Source: JBJKRF01 sp046704785 (GTDB lineage Bacteria; Chloroflexota; Anaerolineae; Anaerolineales; Villigracilaceae). From it: a DNA stretch of 62,268 nt. Position numbers and translations under genes: made by a program. Of the stretch, positions 1-8,004 are shown one piece after another (positions within the stretch are counted from its first letter, which is position 1; the number at the start of each line of letters is the position of its first letter). The DNA is taken from assembly GCA_046704785.1 (NCBI GenBank), contig JBJKRF010000127.1:1-62268 (forward strand), written 5' to 3'. The notes under the pieces are model-generated. The model saw only the letters and a list, made by a program, of their open reading frames with translations. It was not told where the DNA came from and made no database searches.

Positions 1-155
1 TCTAATTTCAACCTGCATTTGACGATCAAAGCTCGTTTCTGTAGGAAAAAGCCATATATAGGGCTGTTTGAAACCAGTATGTTCATGAAATTTGTAAGGC
101 TGATCTTGACTGAATGTGAACCGTGCCCTTTTTGACTATTTCTACAAGATTTTTA
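1..155. other. AT-rich flank without a recognisable gene
   Basis: No convincing coding frame. The cupin reading frame on the minus strand stops at 156, and the bases beyond it do not encode the rest of a cupin in any frame I checked. This may be a deletion or insertion scar, or the flank of an element whose other end lies outside the window. Confidence 0.4.
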
Positions 156-317
156 TCACAGGTTGGTATGCAAAGGCATCCCGCCGCCGGGTTCCATGGC
201 AAAGCGGCGCAGGGCAAAATTGGGGCCCTCGCTGGACGAGATGAGCACCTGCTTGATCGTCTTGACGCCTTGCGGCACATCCACCGCTTCCACATCCGCA
301 GCATGTTTGACCGACAT
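156..317 (-). pseudogene. Truncated cupin-domain protein (N-terminal remnant)
   Basis: A 53-residue frame starting at the ATG at 317 and ending in TGA at 156-158. It reads like the first third of a small cupin-2 protein: MSVKHAADVEAV, then PNFALRRF, then MEPGGGMPLHTN. The last part is the start of cupin motif 1, where a glycine-rich turn leads into the first metal-binding histidine. The frame ends two residues later, so the second histidine, the glutamate and the whole of motif 2 are missing. A full cupin of this type has about 110 residues. It starts 24 bases after recF stops and has the same orientation. It could not bind metal as it stands. The interpretation as a remnant rests on visual similarity to the family. 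Confidence 0.55.
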
Positions 318-341
318 AACACGCTCCTTTTTGGGCTAATT

Positions 342-1574
342 TTACAGCGAATCGCCGCCTGCCGGGCTTTTCTCCCCCAGGCCCACCGTCCCAGCCCGCA
401 CGCGCCACAACGTCGAGGTTTCGACAAAAGCCGGCGCGAACAGATGGGCGTCGGTGGTGGTCAGCAGCGACTGCTCCGTCTCCGCCAGCACAGACATCAG
501 GTCGGCTCGGCGCTCCTGGTCGAGTTCGGCCATCACCTCGTCCAGCAGGATGACCGGCCACTCGCCGGTCTTCTCCTTCATCCAGGACAGTTCCGCCAGT
601 TTGAGCGCCAGCAAGGTGGTGCGCACCTGGCCACGCGAGCCATAACTGCCCAGATCGATACCGTTCGCCAGAAAGCGCATCTCGTCCCGGTGCGGACCGA
701 TCGTCGTCACCCCGCGGGCGACCTCCTCGGCATGGAGTTTTTTCAACGCCTCGGCAAACCCCCGTTTAATGGCCTCCAGTTCCAGGTTCGAGCGGTCGAC
801 GGCGGTATCCAGCCGCAAGGCGAACTGGCCGTCGGGGCGCGGCATGGGGTCGTAAGCGGGGTCATAAGCCAGGCGCAACACTTCTTTCCCGCGAGTCAAC
901 GCCAGGTGAGTCCGCGCTGCCAGGCGCTCCAACTCCTGAATGGACTGGATGCGCCACAAGATGAGTTGCGCGCCGGCTTCCACCAGGCTGGCGTCCCAGA
1001 AATCGAGCTGGCCGGCGTCGCCGCCTTTTTCGCCAAGCTGTTTGAGCAGCGCGTTGCGCTGCGTCAGCGCCTGGTGGTAACGGCTCAAAGCGGGCGCGTA
1101 ACCGGGGATGACCTGCGCCAGCGCCAGGTTCAGGTAGCGGCGGCGCTCATCGGGGCCGCCTTCCACCACCAGCGACATCTGCGGGATGAAGAGCACAGCG
1201 TTGAACTGGCCGAGCGCCTCACTGAGACTGCGCTTGACGCCGTCGAGCAAAATCTCTTTGCGGGCGCGCTGCCCGAGTGCGCCCACCGCTTCGACGATGA
1301 TGCGCACTTCCAGGCGGTGCGGCCTGCCTCCGCGCTGGTAGTCAGCCACGATGCGCGCCACGGCCAACGGTTCGCGCGTCGCCAGAAAGTTGACCAGTTG
1401 GCGGTCGGTATGGGTCTGGAAGGAAGTGAACGTTGCCAGAAAGTAGACCGCTTCGAGCAGGCTGGTCTTGCCCTGCGCGTTACTGCCTACCAGCAAAACA
1501 GCCCGCCGTGGAACGTCGAGATCCAGGCGGGCGAAGTTGCGAAAATTGGTCAGAGACAGGTGGGTTAAATACAT
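342..1574 (-). CDS. recF: DNA replication and repair protein RecF
   Basis: RecF is an SMC-like ATPase that helps load RecA at single-strand gaps with RecO and RecR. The 410-residue protein opens with MYLTHLSLTNFRNF, the family's usual first strand. A Walker A loop with G30, K36 and T37 (GSNAQGKTS) follows. Near the C-terminus are the ABC-type signature region (YGSRGQVRTTLLALKLAEL) and a Walker B segment ending ILLDEVMAELD. The length is slightly above the usual 360-380. It lies downstream of def rather than beside dnaA and dnaN, which is common outside the classic oriC layout. Spacing to def is 94 bases, so co-transcription with the two genes upstream is plausible but not proven. Confidence 0.93.
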   Translation of the reverse strand: MYLTHLSLTNFRNFARLDLDVPRRAVLLVGSNAQGKTSLLEAVYFLATFTSFQTHTDRQLVNFLATREPLAVARIVADYQRGGRPHRLEVRIIVEAVGALGQRARKEILLDGVKRSLSEALGQFNAVLFIPQMSLVVEGGPDERRRYLNLALAQVIPGYAPALSRYHQALTQRNALLKQLGEKGGDAGQLDFWDASLVEAGAQLILWRIQSIQELERLAARTHLALTRGKEVLRLAYDPAYDPMPRPDGQFALRLDTAVDRSNLELEAIKRGFAEALKKLHAEEVARGVTTIGPHRDEMRFLANGIDLGSYGSRGQVRTTLLALKLAELSWMKEKTGEWPVILLDEVMAELDQERRADLMSVLAETEQSLLTTTDAHLFAPAFVETSTLWRVRAGTVGLGEKSPAGGDSL

Positions 1575-1668
1575 CGGTTTCGGCAGGAAGAAGCAGGTCA
1601 GCGGGACTCAGCGGGACGAAACAAATGGAACCACGGAAAATCCTGGAAAACCCAGGAACCCGGTCGGC

Positions 1669-2193
1669 TCATACGTTCTCGGCGGCGGGTTCTTCCAACT
1701 TCCAGACCCGTGTGGCGTGGTCGGTAAAGAGCACACCGTTCAAGTGGTCGATCTCATGCTGGAAGATGCGCGCGGTCCAGTCTTTGACTTTGAGGGTAAG
1801 CGGCTGTCCGTGGCGGTTCTGGCCTTTGATGGTCACCGCCAGGCTGCGCTCCACCTCGCCGTTCAAGCCGGGGATGGAGAGGCAGCCTTCCACGCCCAGT
1901 TCGACGTCTTTCGACTGGCGCTTGATTTCGGGGTTGACGACGATGTACAGCTTCTTGGGCGCATCCTGATTGTCTTCTTTTTCCTCGTCCGCCTCGTTCT
2001 CGAAATACTCCACCACGATCACGCGCTCCGAGATGCCCACCTGCGGTGCAGCCAGGCCGACGCCCGGTGCATCGTGCAACGTCTCGACCATATCGTCGAT
2101 CAGGGTTTGCAGCTTGTCGTCGAATTTGGTCACCGGGTGGGCCTTGCGACGCAACACCGGGTCGGGGATGGTTACAATTTGTCGAATTGCCAT
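1669..2193 (-). CDS. def: Peptide deformylase
   Basis: Removes the formyl group from the N-terminal methionine of new proteins, using a metal centre. All three family motifs are present in the 174-residue protein: GVGLAAPQVG around residues 44-53, EGCLS with metal ligand C104, and QHEIDH with ligands H146 and H150 and catalytic E147. An acidic, charged insertion at about residues 64-80 lengthens the loop between motifs 1 and 2; such insertions occur in type 2-like deformylases. The start is supported by a GAGG sequence about 10 bases upstream. It lies 32 bases downstream of the CNMP/PH gene on the same strand, so the two may share a transcript. Confidence 0.95.
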   Translation of the reverse strand: MAIRQIVTIPDPVLRRKAHPVTKFDDKLQTLIDDMVETLHDAPGVGLAAPQVGISERVIVVEYFENEADEEKEDNQDAPKKLYIVVNPEIKRQSKDVELGVEGCLSIPGLNGEVERSLAVTIKGQNRHGQPLTLKVKDWTARIFQHEIDHLNGVLFTDHATRVWKLEEPAAENV

Positions 2194-2225
2194 AACTCTT
2201 TACCTCTATTCATAAGGCCCTGATT

Positions 2226-3881
2226 TTACTCTGCATTCGGAGATTGGTCATCGGCCTGGCGCATCTCCTGAATCGTACGGTGGTACATGGCCAGCCATTC
2301 GGTCATCCGTTCACGCTCGGCAGCGCTTTCGGCCTGGTGCTTCTTCGCCAGGCGAGCCTGCTGCCGGCGGGTAATATCCTGCAACACACTGGGCGGGTCG
2401 GCCACGTTCTCGAAGTTGAACTGTGCACCCCCAACCATAATATAAACAGTTCCAAAATTCAAGACATTTCCCAAAATCCCTTCGCGTTTATACTCGGTGC
2501 TCAAGATATTTTCCAGGGGAGCCGCTTTGCGGTCCTCGGTGCCGAAGGGTTTGCGATTCACGTCGATGATCTGCTCGGTCGTCACCTGGTAGATGTCATT
2601 TTTCCAATCGACGTACTGGTATCCCAACCAGAGCAGGTCGACGCCCAGCACGACGCTTCCCAGCAGCAACAACCACAACGGCGGGAAGGCGGAAAACAGG
2701 AAAGACCAGGCGAACGGTCCCGCCACCAGTCCGACCAGCAGCAGCAATCCGAAGAAAGTATCGCGCGCCAGAACGAACCAATGCTTGTTGAACGTGATGA
2801 TTTCTCCTTCCACCTTGCGCAGACGGAAGGCATTGGCAAGTAACTGTTCCCACAAAGACGGCCGCGCCTGCTTGGACGGTTTGGCCGTATGTTCTGGCGG
2901 CGGGGCTGGCTTGGCCTTGGGCTTGACACCGATCTTGGTACGGATGGCCTCTTTGATGCTTTCTTCCTCCGACTTGCGGGTATGCTCCTTCGAACGCAGC
3001 CAGTACTCTTCGATCATCGCACCGGCCTGCTTGGGATGCCGCACACGGTGCATGCGAATCTGCCCGGTAAAGGTGCGTACGACCACCGTCCCGTAGTCGA
3101 ACATACGCCCGATCTGATCCGTCTCGGTGCTGACCGATAGGATGGTGCTCATCGGCGCTTCCTGGCGGCTATCGTACAGGCCGATCACTTTTTCCAACCA
3201 GATAACACGCTGGTTGGTGACGATGTAATAGTCATTGCCCCAGTCGATATACAGCCAGAGCATCCATAACAAATCGGCAACGATCCCGAATCCGCCCAGC
3301 ACAGCCAGGGTAATACTGTTGAGCACGTAGGCCAATGCTAGCAGGATCAGGGTTACGATCAACCCGCCCACCGGAAAGATGAGTTGTTGGTATAGTAGCA
3401 CCGGATGCCGGCGCGCCAGGAAATAAATGGATTCATTATGTGCCAGCCAGCGAAAACGCAAGCGGTTTGCCAGGTTGTGGCTGGCCATCATGATCTCGAA
3501 ATTCTCACGCAATCCGGGCAACTTGTGTACCAGCGTGCGAAAGGTGTCGCGGTACAGGACCAGCACGGTCGTGCCCCCTTCGGCCCGCACAGACGCATTC
3601 CGGTTGCGCCGGCGGAGTAAGCCCTGTTCGCCGAAATAATCGCTCTGCACCAGGGAAGCGACTTTGATCTCCTGCTCTTTGACGTGGCGAATGATGTCCA
3701 CCTTTCCCCTGAAAATGATGTACATCGCGTCAGCGGGATCGCCTTGCTCGAACATCATTTCGGCTTCGGGGAAAGTCTTCTCGTCAAGCGCCACGGCAAC
3801 AGACTTGAGTTGCTCATCGTTCAGGCCACGGAAGAGCGACATCCTTTTCAGGAATTCGACACGAACAGGAATATCAGGCAC
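2226..3881 (-). CDS. Cyclic-nucleotide-binding membrane protein with two PH-like domains
   Basis: A 551-residue protein with an unusual order of parts. Residues about 10-125 form a CNMP-type binding domain (FRGLNDEQL start, DYFGEQGLL phosphate-binding-cassette region). Two hydrophobic helices follow at about 165-210 (LIFPVGGLIVTLILLALAYVL), then a bacterial PH-like domain (YYIVTNQRVIWLEK ... GTVVVRTFTG). A charged Lys/Pro-rich spacer leads to a second pair of membrane helices at about 370-420 and a second PH-like domain (IYQVTTEQIIDVNRKPFG ... GTVYIMVGG). The tail is charged and probably helical. The two membrane/PH halves look like an internal duplication. A role as a ligand-gated membrane sensor is inference; no enzymatic domain is visible. 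First gene of a possible three-gene unit with def and recF. Confidence 0.8.
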   Translation of the reverse strand: MPDIPVRVEFLKRMSLFRGLNDEQLKSVAVALDEKTFPEAEMMFEQGDPADAMYIIFRGKVDIIRHVKEQEIKVASLVQSDYFGEQGLLRRRNRNASVRAEGGTTVLVLYRDTFRTLVHKLPGLRENFEIMMASHNLANRLRFRWLAHNESIYFLARRHPVLLYQQLIFPVGGLIVTLILLALAYVLNSITLAVLGGFGIVADLLWMLWLYIDWGNDYYIVTNQRVIWLEKVIGLYDSRQEAPMSTILSVSTETDQIGRMFDYGTVVVRTFTGQIRMHRVRHPKQAGAMIEEYWLRSKEHTRKSEEESIKEAIRTKIGVKPKAKPAPPPEHTAKPSKQARPSLWEQLLANAFRLRKVEGEIITFNKHWFVLARDTFFGLLLLVGLVAGPFAWSFLFSAFPPLWLLLLGSVVLGVDLLWLGYQYVDWKNDIYQVTTEQIIDVNRKPFGTEDRKAAPLENILSTEYKREGILGNVLNFGTVYIMVGGAQFNFENVADPPSVLQDITRRQQARLAKKHQAESAAERERMTEWLAMYHRTIQEMRQADDQSPNAE

Positions 3882-3959
3882 GGTTTTATTCTAGCATGAT
3901 TCGAATCGGTGCGAACGTCGATGTTTTCCAGGGCACTTTCCGCCTGCATCTCCCCAGCT

Positions 3960-4004
3960 ACTCCCTTACTACGGGAAATCCCAAAGAACCGAACAATTTC
4001 GAGC
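3960..4004 (+). repeat. Dispersed intergenic repeat, copy 1
   Basis: The core gggaaatcccaaagaacc, preceded by ctcccttactac and followed by gaacaatttcgagc, closely matches three other intergenic places in this window: 5562-5602 inverted, 25804-25842 and 26424-26462. The core contains the small palindrome GGGA-AA-TCCC. This copy lies directly before the promoter of the dehydrogenase gene. Confidence 0.65.
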
Positions 4005-4011
4005 GGTAGGG

Positions 4012-4017
4012 TATAAT
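4012..4017 (+). promoter_or_regulatory. Likely -10 box for lpdA
   Basis: A perfect TATAAT 43 bases before the start codon of lpdA. No good -35 is visible, since the matching position falls in the dispersed repeat. Moderate support only. Confidence 0.4.
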
Positions 4018-4059
4018 GCCGAAATAACCCTTTCGTCTAAAAATAGGAGAATACGCTCT

Positions 4060-5460
4060 ATGGCTGATAACTTTGATGTGGTTGTAATTGGGGCGGGGCC
4101 TGCGGGCTACGTGGCGGCCATCCGGGCTTCGCAACTCGGGCAGAAGGTCGCCATCGTCGATAAACAGTGGTTGGGCGGTGTATGTCTGAACGTGGGGTGT
4201 ATCCCCTCGAAGGCGTTGTTGAAGAACGCCGAAGTGGCTCATTTATTGAAGGAACGCGGCAAGGATTTCGGTTTCTCGTTCGACAACTTACAGCTCGATT
4301 TCCCGGCTGCGATCAAACGTTCGCGCCAGGTGTCCGACCGCCAGACCAAAGGGCTTGGTTTCCTGATGAAGAAGAACAACATCACCGTCTACATGGGCAC
4401 GGTCAAATTCACGGCCAAAGACACCCTGGCGGTGACCGATCAAGACGGCAAGAGCACCGAACTGAAAGCCGCGAACATCATCGTTGCCACCGGCGCTACG
4501 GCGGCGGTACCCGGCGCCTGGAAAGTGGACGGGGAGAAAGTGGTCACGTACCTGGAGGCCATCCTGCAAGAAAAGCTGCCCAAGAGCGTGGTCGTCATCG
4601 GTTCGGGCGCCATCGGCGTGGAGTTTTCCACCGTCTGGAACGCTTACGGCGTGGACGTGACCATCGTCGAGATGCTGCCGCGCATCGTCCCGCTGGAGGA
4701 TGAGGAAATCTCGTCTGAGTTGGAGAAGGCCTTCAAGCGGCGCAAGATCAAGGTTCTGGCGGGGCACAAAGTGGAGGCGGTGGAAACCACCGCGACGGGC
4801 GTCCGGGTCACGGTATCCGCCAACGGCGAGGCCAAAGTGCTCGAAGCGGAACAGGCTCTGGTGGCGATCGGCTTCCGTCCCAATTCCAAAGGCCTGGGGC
4901 TGGAGGAGGTCGGGGTCAAGATCAGCGAGCGTGGTTTCATCGAGATCGACGAGAGAATGGCGACCAATGTGCCGGGCATCTGGGCCATCGGCGACGTGAC
5001 CGGCAAACTGATGCTGGCGCACGTCGGGTCGGCGATGGGCATCGTCTGCGCCGAGAACATCGCCGGGGCCGAGACGGTCACACTGGACTATGAGATGATG
5101 CCGCGCGCCACTTACTGCGCGCCTCAGGTGGCTTCGTTCGGGCTGACGGAGGCGCAAGCCAAAGAACGCGGCTACGAGATCAAGATCGGGCGGTTCCCCT
5201 TCATGCCGAACGGCAAGGCGCAGGGGCTGGCAGAGACGACCGGCTGGGTCAAAATCGTGGTGGACGCCAAGTATGGCGAGATTCTGGGCGCGCACATGAT
5301 CGGCCCGGAAGTGACCGAGCTGCTGCCGGAACTGACCCTGGCGCACCTGATGGAGTTGACCCCCGCAGAGATCGCGCGCAACGTGCACGCCCACCCCACG
5401 CTTTCCGAAGTACTGATGGAAGCCGCGCACGGCGCCGAAGGAACGCCGATACACATTTAG
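4060..5460 (+). CDS. lpdA: Dihydrolipoyl dehydrogenase (E3)
   Basis: FAD enzyme that reoxidises the lipoyl groups of 2-oxoacid dehydrogenase complexes or of the glycine cleavage system, passing electrons to NAD+. The 466-residue sequence has the N-terminal FAD loop VIGAGPAGYVAA, the redox disulfide in GGVCLNVGCIPSK (C42 and C47), an NAD-binding GSGAIGVE segment near residue 186, the second FAD motif WAIGDV, and the C-terminal HAHPTLSE motif with catalytic H445 and E450. An AGGAG sequence precedes the start. No E1, E2 or lipoylation gene is nearby, so its partner complex cannot be told from context. A strong hairpin terminator follows. Confidence 0.95.
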   Translation: MADNFDVVVIGAGPAGYVAAIRASQLGQKVAIVDKQWLGGVCLNVGCIPSKALLKNAEVAHLLKERGKDFGFSFDNLQLDFPAAIKRSRQVSDRQTKGLGFLMKKNNITVYMGTVKFTAKDTLAVTDQDGKSTELKAANIIVATGATAAVPGAWKVDGEKVVTYLEAILQEKLPKSVVVIGSGAIGVEFSTVWNAYGVDVTIVEMLPRIVPLEDEEISSELEKAFKRRKIKVLAGHKVEAVETTATGVRVTVSANGEAKVLEAEQALVAIGFRPNSKGLGLEEVGVKISERGFIEIDERMATNVPGIWAIGDVTGKLMLAHVGSAMGIVCAENIAGAETVTLDYEMMPRATYCAPQVASFGLTEAQAKERGYEIKIGRFPFMPNGKAQGLAETTGWVKIVVDAKYGEILGAHMIGPEVTELLPELTLAHLMELTPAEIARNVHAHPTLSEVLMEAAHGAEGTPIHI

Positions 5461-5485
5461 AGAATTTCACAAAAGATGATTTTGG

Positions 5486-5529
5486 ACCCGTAGCAGCGAG
5501 ATGCGAACCGCCGCTACGGGTTTGTTTTT
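5486..5529 (+). terminator. Rho-independent terminator after lpdA
   Basis: Stem of acccgtagcagcg with cgccgctacgggt (one G-T pair), then ttgttttt. It lies 25 bases after the lpdA stop. Confidence 0.8.
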
Positions 5530-5561
5530 CTATTTTGCTATCGCTGCCTCCAAGGCTTTGG

Positions 5562-5602
5562 CTATTCCGGTTCTTTGGGATTTTCCACGGTAGGGAAGTA
5601 AA
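5562..5602 (-). repeat. Dispersed intergenic repeat, copy 3 (inverted)
   Basis: On the minus strand this reads ccctaccgtgg, then aaaatcccaaagaaccgg. It is the same element as the copies near 4.0, 25.8 and 26.4 kb, in the opposite orientation. Confidence 0.6.
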
Positions 5603-5674
5603 TGTGAGGGGTCGGCTTCATCCCATAGATTCCCAATGAACTGTTATTCCATCCATTATTCCAAACGAAAAACC

Positions 5675-5702
5675 TTGTTTTTGTATCCCGCCTTCGTATA
5701 AT
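5675..5702 (+). promoter_or_regulatory. Sigma-70-like promoter for the C39/SH3 gene
   Basis: TTGTTT at 5675-5680, a 16-base spacer and a perfect TATAAT at 5697-5702. The start codon of the next gene is about 50 bases downstream. Confidence 0.5.
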
Positions 5703-5753
5703 AGAGGGCAGATAGCAGAATTTGGAATCGGTCCATTTCAGTTGGAGGAAAAC

Positions 5754-6860
5754 ATGTTCCAGACAAATTTATTGTGGCAGAACGACGACCGTTGGGCCAA
5801 TGACCCGCTTGGCTATGGCCCCCAAACCATCAAGGAATGGGGCTGCCTGACCACTTCGCTGACCATGGTGGTCAACGGCTGCGGATATAACGAAACACCC
5901 GAAAGTCTCAGCAAAAAGATGGTCAACATTGGCGCCTTTAGCGGCGCAGCCATCAACGCCTATCGCATCGGCAACGCCTTCCCCGGCGTGGCCCTGGCGC
6001 GCCTGACGGACTGCGAAAGCACGCCTGCGCCCCTCTCCGACATCGACGGGGAACTGTCCAACGACAAGCCCGTGGTCGTGCGCGTCGACCAATCGCCCGC
6101 GCCCGGCATCCAGGATCATTGGGTGGTGCTGTACGCCAAAGACGGCAGCGACTACCTGATGTGGGACCCCTGGCACTACCAGGGCGACGCTCCCGGCAAA
6201 GCGCTGCGCCTGACCGACCGCTACAAGAACAGCGGATCGACGCCCGCCGAAGCCATCACCTCGGTGATCTTCTTTACCATCAGCGGCAAACCTGCCGCGG
6301 GAACCGCCGCACCGGCCCCCGCAGCGCAGACCTCCAGCCCGGCGCCGGCCCCCGCCGCAAAAGTCTCCGTCCCGGCGGACGCCGTCAAGCTGACGCCCAC
6401 GGTCGATCAACTCGCCTTCCGCGCTGCATCCGACGTCACCGGGGCCCTGTTGGGACGCTTCCCGCTGGGCACCACCCTGCTCTCCCTGGAAAGCCGCAGC
6501 GACACGCTGGCCAAGGTCGGCCAGATGAACCAATGGCTGCACGCCCAAGCGCCAGACGGCACCCAGGGCTACACAGCCGCCTGGTATCTCTCCAGCCCCG
6601 ACGCGCCCGCCGCCGCTGCGCCGTCTTCTTCCGCTTCGAGTTCCGGCTTCACCGTCAAAGTCACCGAGGACGCCCTGGCCTTCCGCTCCCAGCCTGTCAT
6701 CGCCGACAATACGCTCATCAGCCGCTTCCCGCTGGGCACCCAGTTGACCGTCATCGGCCCGGATGGCGCTCAAAAGGTGGGCCAGATGAACCAATGGTTG
6801 CACGTCCAGGCAGCAGATGGCACTCAGGGCTACGTCGCCGCCTGGTACGTCAGTCGTTGA
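5754..6860 (+). CDS. C39-like peptidase domain protein with two SH3-like repeats
   Basis: 368 residues from the ATG at 5754, chosen because GGAGG lies 5 bases upstream; a TTG four codons earlier would sit on that site. Residues about 1-175 resemble the peptidase C39-like family: C31 in the segment EWGCLTTSLTMVVNGCG, a histidine in QDHWVVLY and an aspartate in MWDPW form the usual triad. A Pro/Ala linker follows, then two SH3-like repeats sharing VGQMNQWLH and DGTQGY.AAWY. SH3 repeats of this kind usually bind cell-wall peptides. There is no signal peptide or membrane segment, so how it would reach the wall is unclear. Target unknown. Confidence 0.75.
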   Translation: MFQTNLLWQNDDRWANDPLGYGPQTIKEWGCLTTSLTMVVNGCGYNETPESLSKKMVNIGAFSGAAINAYRIGNAFPGVALARLTDCESTPAPLSDIDGELSNDKPVVVRVDQSPAPGIQDHWVVLYAKDGSDYLMWDPWHYQGDAPGKALRLTDRYKNSGSTPAEAITSVIFFTISGKPAAGTAAPAPAAQTSSPAPAPAAKVSVPADAVKLTPTVDQLAFRAASDVTGALLGRFPLGTTLLSLESRSDTLAKVGQMNQWLHAQAPDGTQGYTAAWYLSSPDAPAAAAPSSSASSSGFTVKVTEDALAFRSQPVIADNTLISRFPLGTQLTVIGPDGAQKVGQMNQWLHVQAADGTQGYVAAWYVSR

Positions 6861-6881
6861 GCAATCCAAACGACCCGACCC

Positions 6882-6918
6882 AAACTCCGGAGCGGCAGCG
6901 CCCCGGAGTTTCTTTTTT
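6882..6918 (+). terminator. Rho-independent terminator after the C39/SH3 gene
   Basis: Perfect 8-base stem aactccgg / ccggagtt around a GC-rich loop, followed by tctttttt. Confidence 0.8.
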
Positions 6919-6979
6919 GACGATCTCGCCAGAGATACCCAGCCGCAGGTATTATATAATCTACCCATAAGGAGTTCCC

Positions 6980-7864
6980 ATGTCGACCTATCCCTTTATG
7001 CAAATCGACGCCTTCACCAACCGCCGCCTGGGCGGCAACCCGTGCGCGGTGGTTTTTGACTGTCCCAACCTGCCCGATGACACCCTGTTGGCCATCGCCA
7101 GGGAAATGAACCTGTCTGAGACGGCTTTCGTCTGGCGCATGGGCGATGGCCGCTTCCGTGCGCGCTATTTCACACCCGCCGGAGAAATCCCGTTGGCCGG
7201 GCATCCCACCATTTCGACGGTTTACGCGCTGGCCGAGGCCGGGCGGATCGTGCCAGACAGTTATCTCAAACTGCCCCTGGTGCTGCGCGACGGCCCCATC
7301 GATGTGGAAGTCTTCGCCAGGGCCGGGCAGGTGGAACGCATCGTCATGTCACAGCGCAAACCACAATTTCTGCGGACTTACGACCCGTCCGACGTGCTCC
7401 CCGCCTTTGGGCTGACACTCGCCGACCTGCGCAGCGACGTCCCCATCCAAACCGTCAGCACCGGCACCCCGCAGCTTTTTATCCCGTTAAAGAAACTGGA
7501 CGCCCTGCGAAAGCTCCGCCTGGACTCATCCCGCTGCGAAGCGCTGCACGATTCAGGAGACTTCTTCAGCGTGCACCTGTTCTGCCTGGGCGGCGTCGAA
7601 ACCGGCCACACGTTCGCCCGCCACTTTATCCTGCCGCCAGCCAACATCGAAGACCCCTACACCGGCTCGGCCACCGGCGGCATGGGCGCTTACCTGTGGC
7701 ACTACGGCCTGATCGACACCCCGACCTTCGTTGCCGAGCAAGGCCATTGGATGAATCGTCCGGGGCAGGGCACGGTGGAAGTCGTCGGCCCACGAGACGA
7801 CATCCAAACGGTCAAAGTAGGCGGCGGCGCGGTAGCGCTGCTCAAAGGACAACTGGCCCTTTGA
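6980..7864 (+). CDS. PhzF-family isomerase/epimerase
   Basis: 294 residues with the standard family landmarks: the opening QIDAFTNRRLGGNPCAVV, the catalytic glutamate in NLSETAFVW (about residue 45), TPAGEIPLAGHPT, and the second-half glycine-rich segment DPYTGSATGGMGAYLW. PhzF proteins are two-fold pseudo-symmetric proteins that move protons on small metabolites; PhzF itself isomerises an intermediate in phenazine synthesis. No phenazine genes are nearby, so the substrate is unknown. The gene stands alone: a terminator lies before it and a 140-base gap separates it from hemA. AAGGAG precedes the start. Confidence 0.85.
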   Translation: MSTYPFMQIDAFTNRRLGGNPCAVVFDCPNLPDDTLLAIAREMNLSETAFVWRMGDGRFRARYFTPAGEIPLAGHPTISTVYALAEAGRIVPDSYLKLPLVLRDGPIDVEVFARAGQVERIVMSQRKPQFLRTYDPSDVLPAFGLTLADLRSDVPIQTVSTGTPQLFIPLKKLDALRKLRLDSSRCEALHDSGDFFSVHLFCLGGVETGHTFARHFILPPANIEDPYTGSATGGMGAYLWHYGLIDTPTFVAEQGHWMNRPGQGTVEVVGPRDDIQTVKVGGGAVALLKGQLAL

Positions 7865-7982
7865 TATACGGAGTTAAATACATTGTGAATTTATAAACAA
7901 ATGCTAATGCAAAGTTCCGAAAACTTACGTGTCGTTATTTCCAGAAGAGCTTTATAGTTTTACATATCAGTTCATATCCTCT

Positions 7983-7993
7983 CACAATTTGTG
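7983..7993. promoter_or_regulatory. Small palindrome just before hemA
   Basis: CACAA-T-TTGTG, 11 bases before the hemA start. A related AT-rich sequence, TTGTGAATTTATAAACAA, occurs at 7883-7900. The half-sites resemble those of redox regulators such as Rex, but the match is partial and the call is speculative. Confidence 0.2.
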
Positions 7994-8004
7994 GCGCTTT
8001 CTCA

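Noticed and set aside
123..1568. Long plus-strand frame opposite recF
   Set aside because: It is the antisense of recF, with His/Gln/Arg-rich content typical of GC-rich shadow frames and no family features.
5769..6968. Long minus-strand frame opposite the C39/SH3 gene
   Set aside because: Gly/Arg/Val-rich shadow frame that runs through a terminator; the plus-strand gene has clear domains and a ribosome-binding site.
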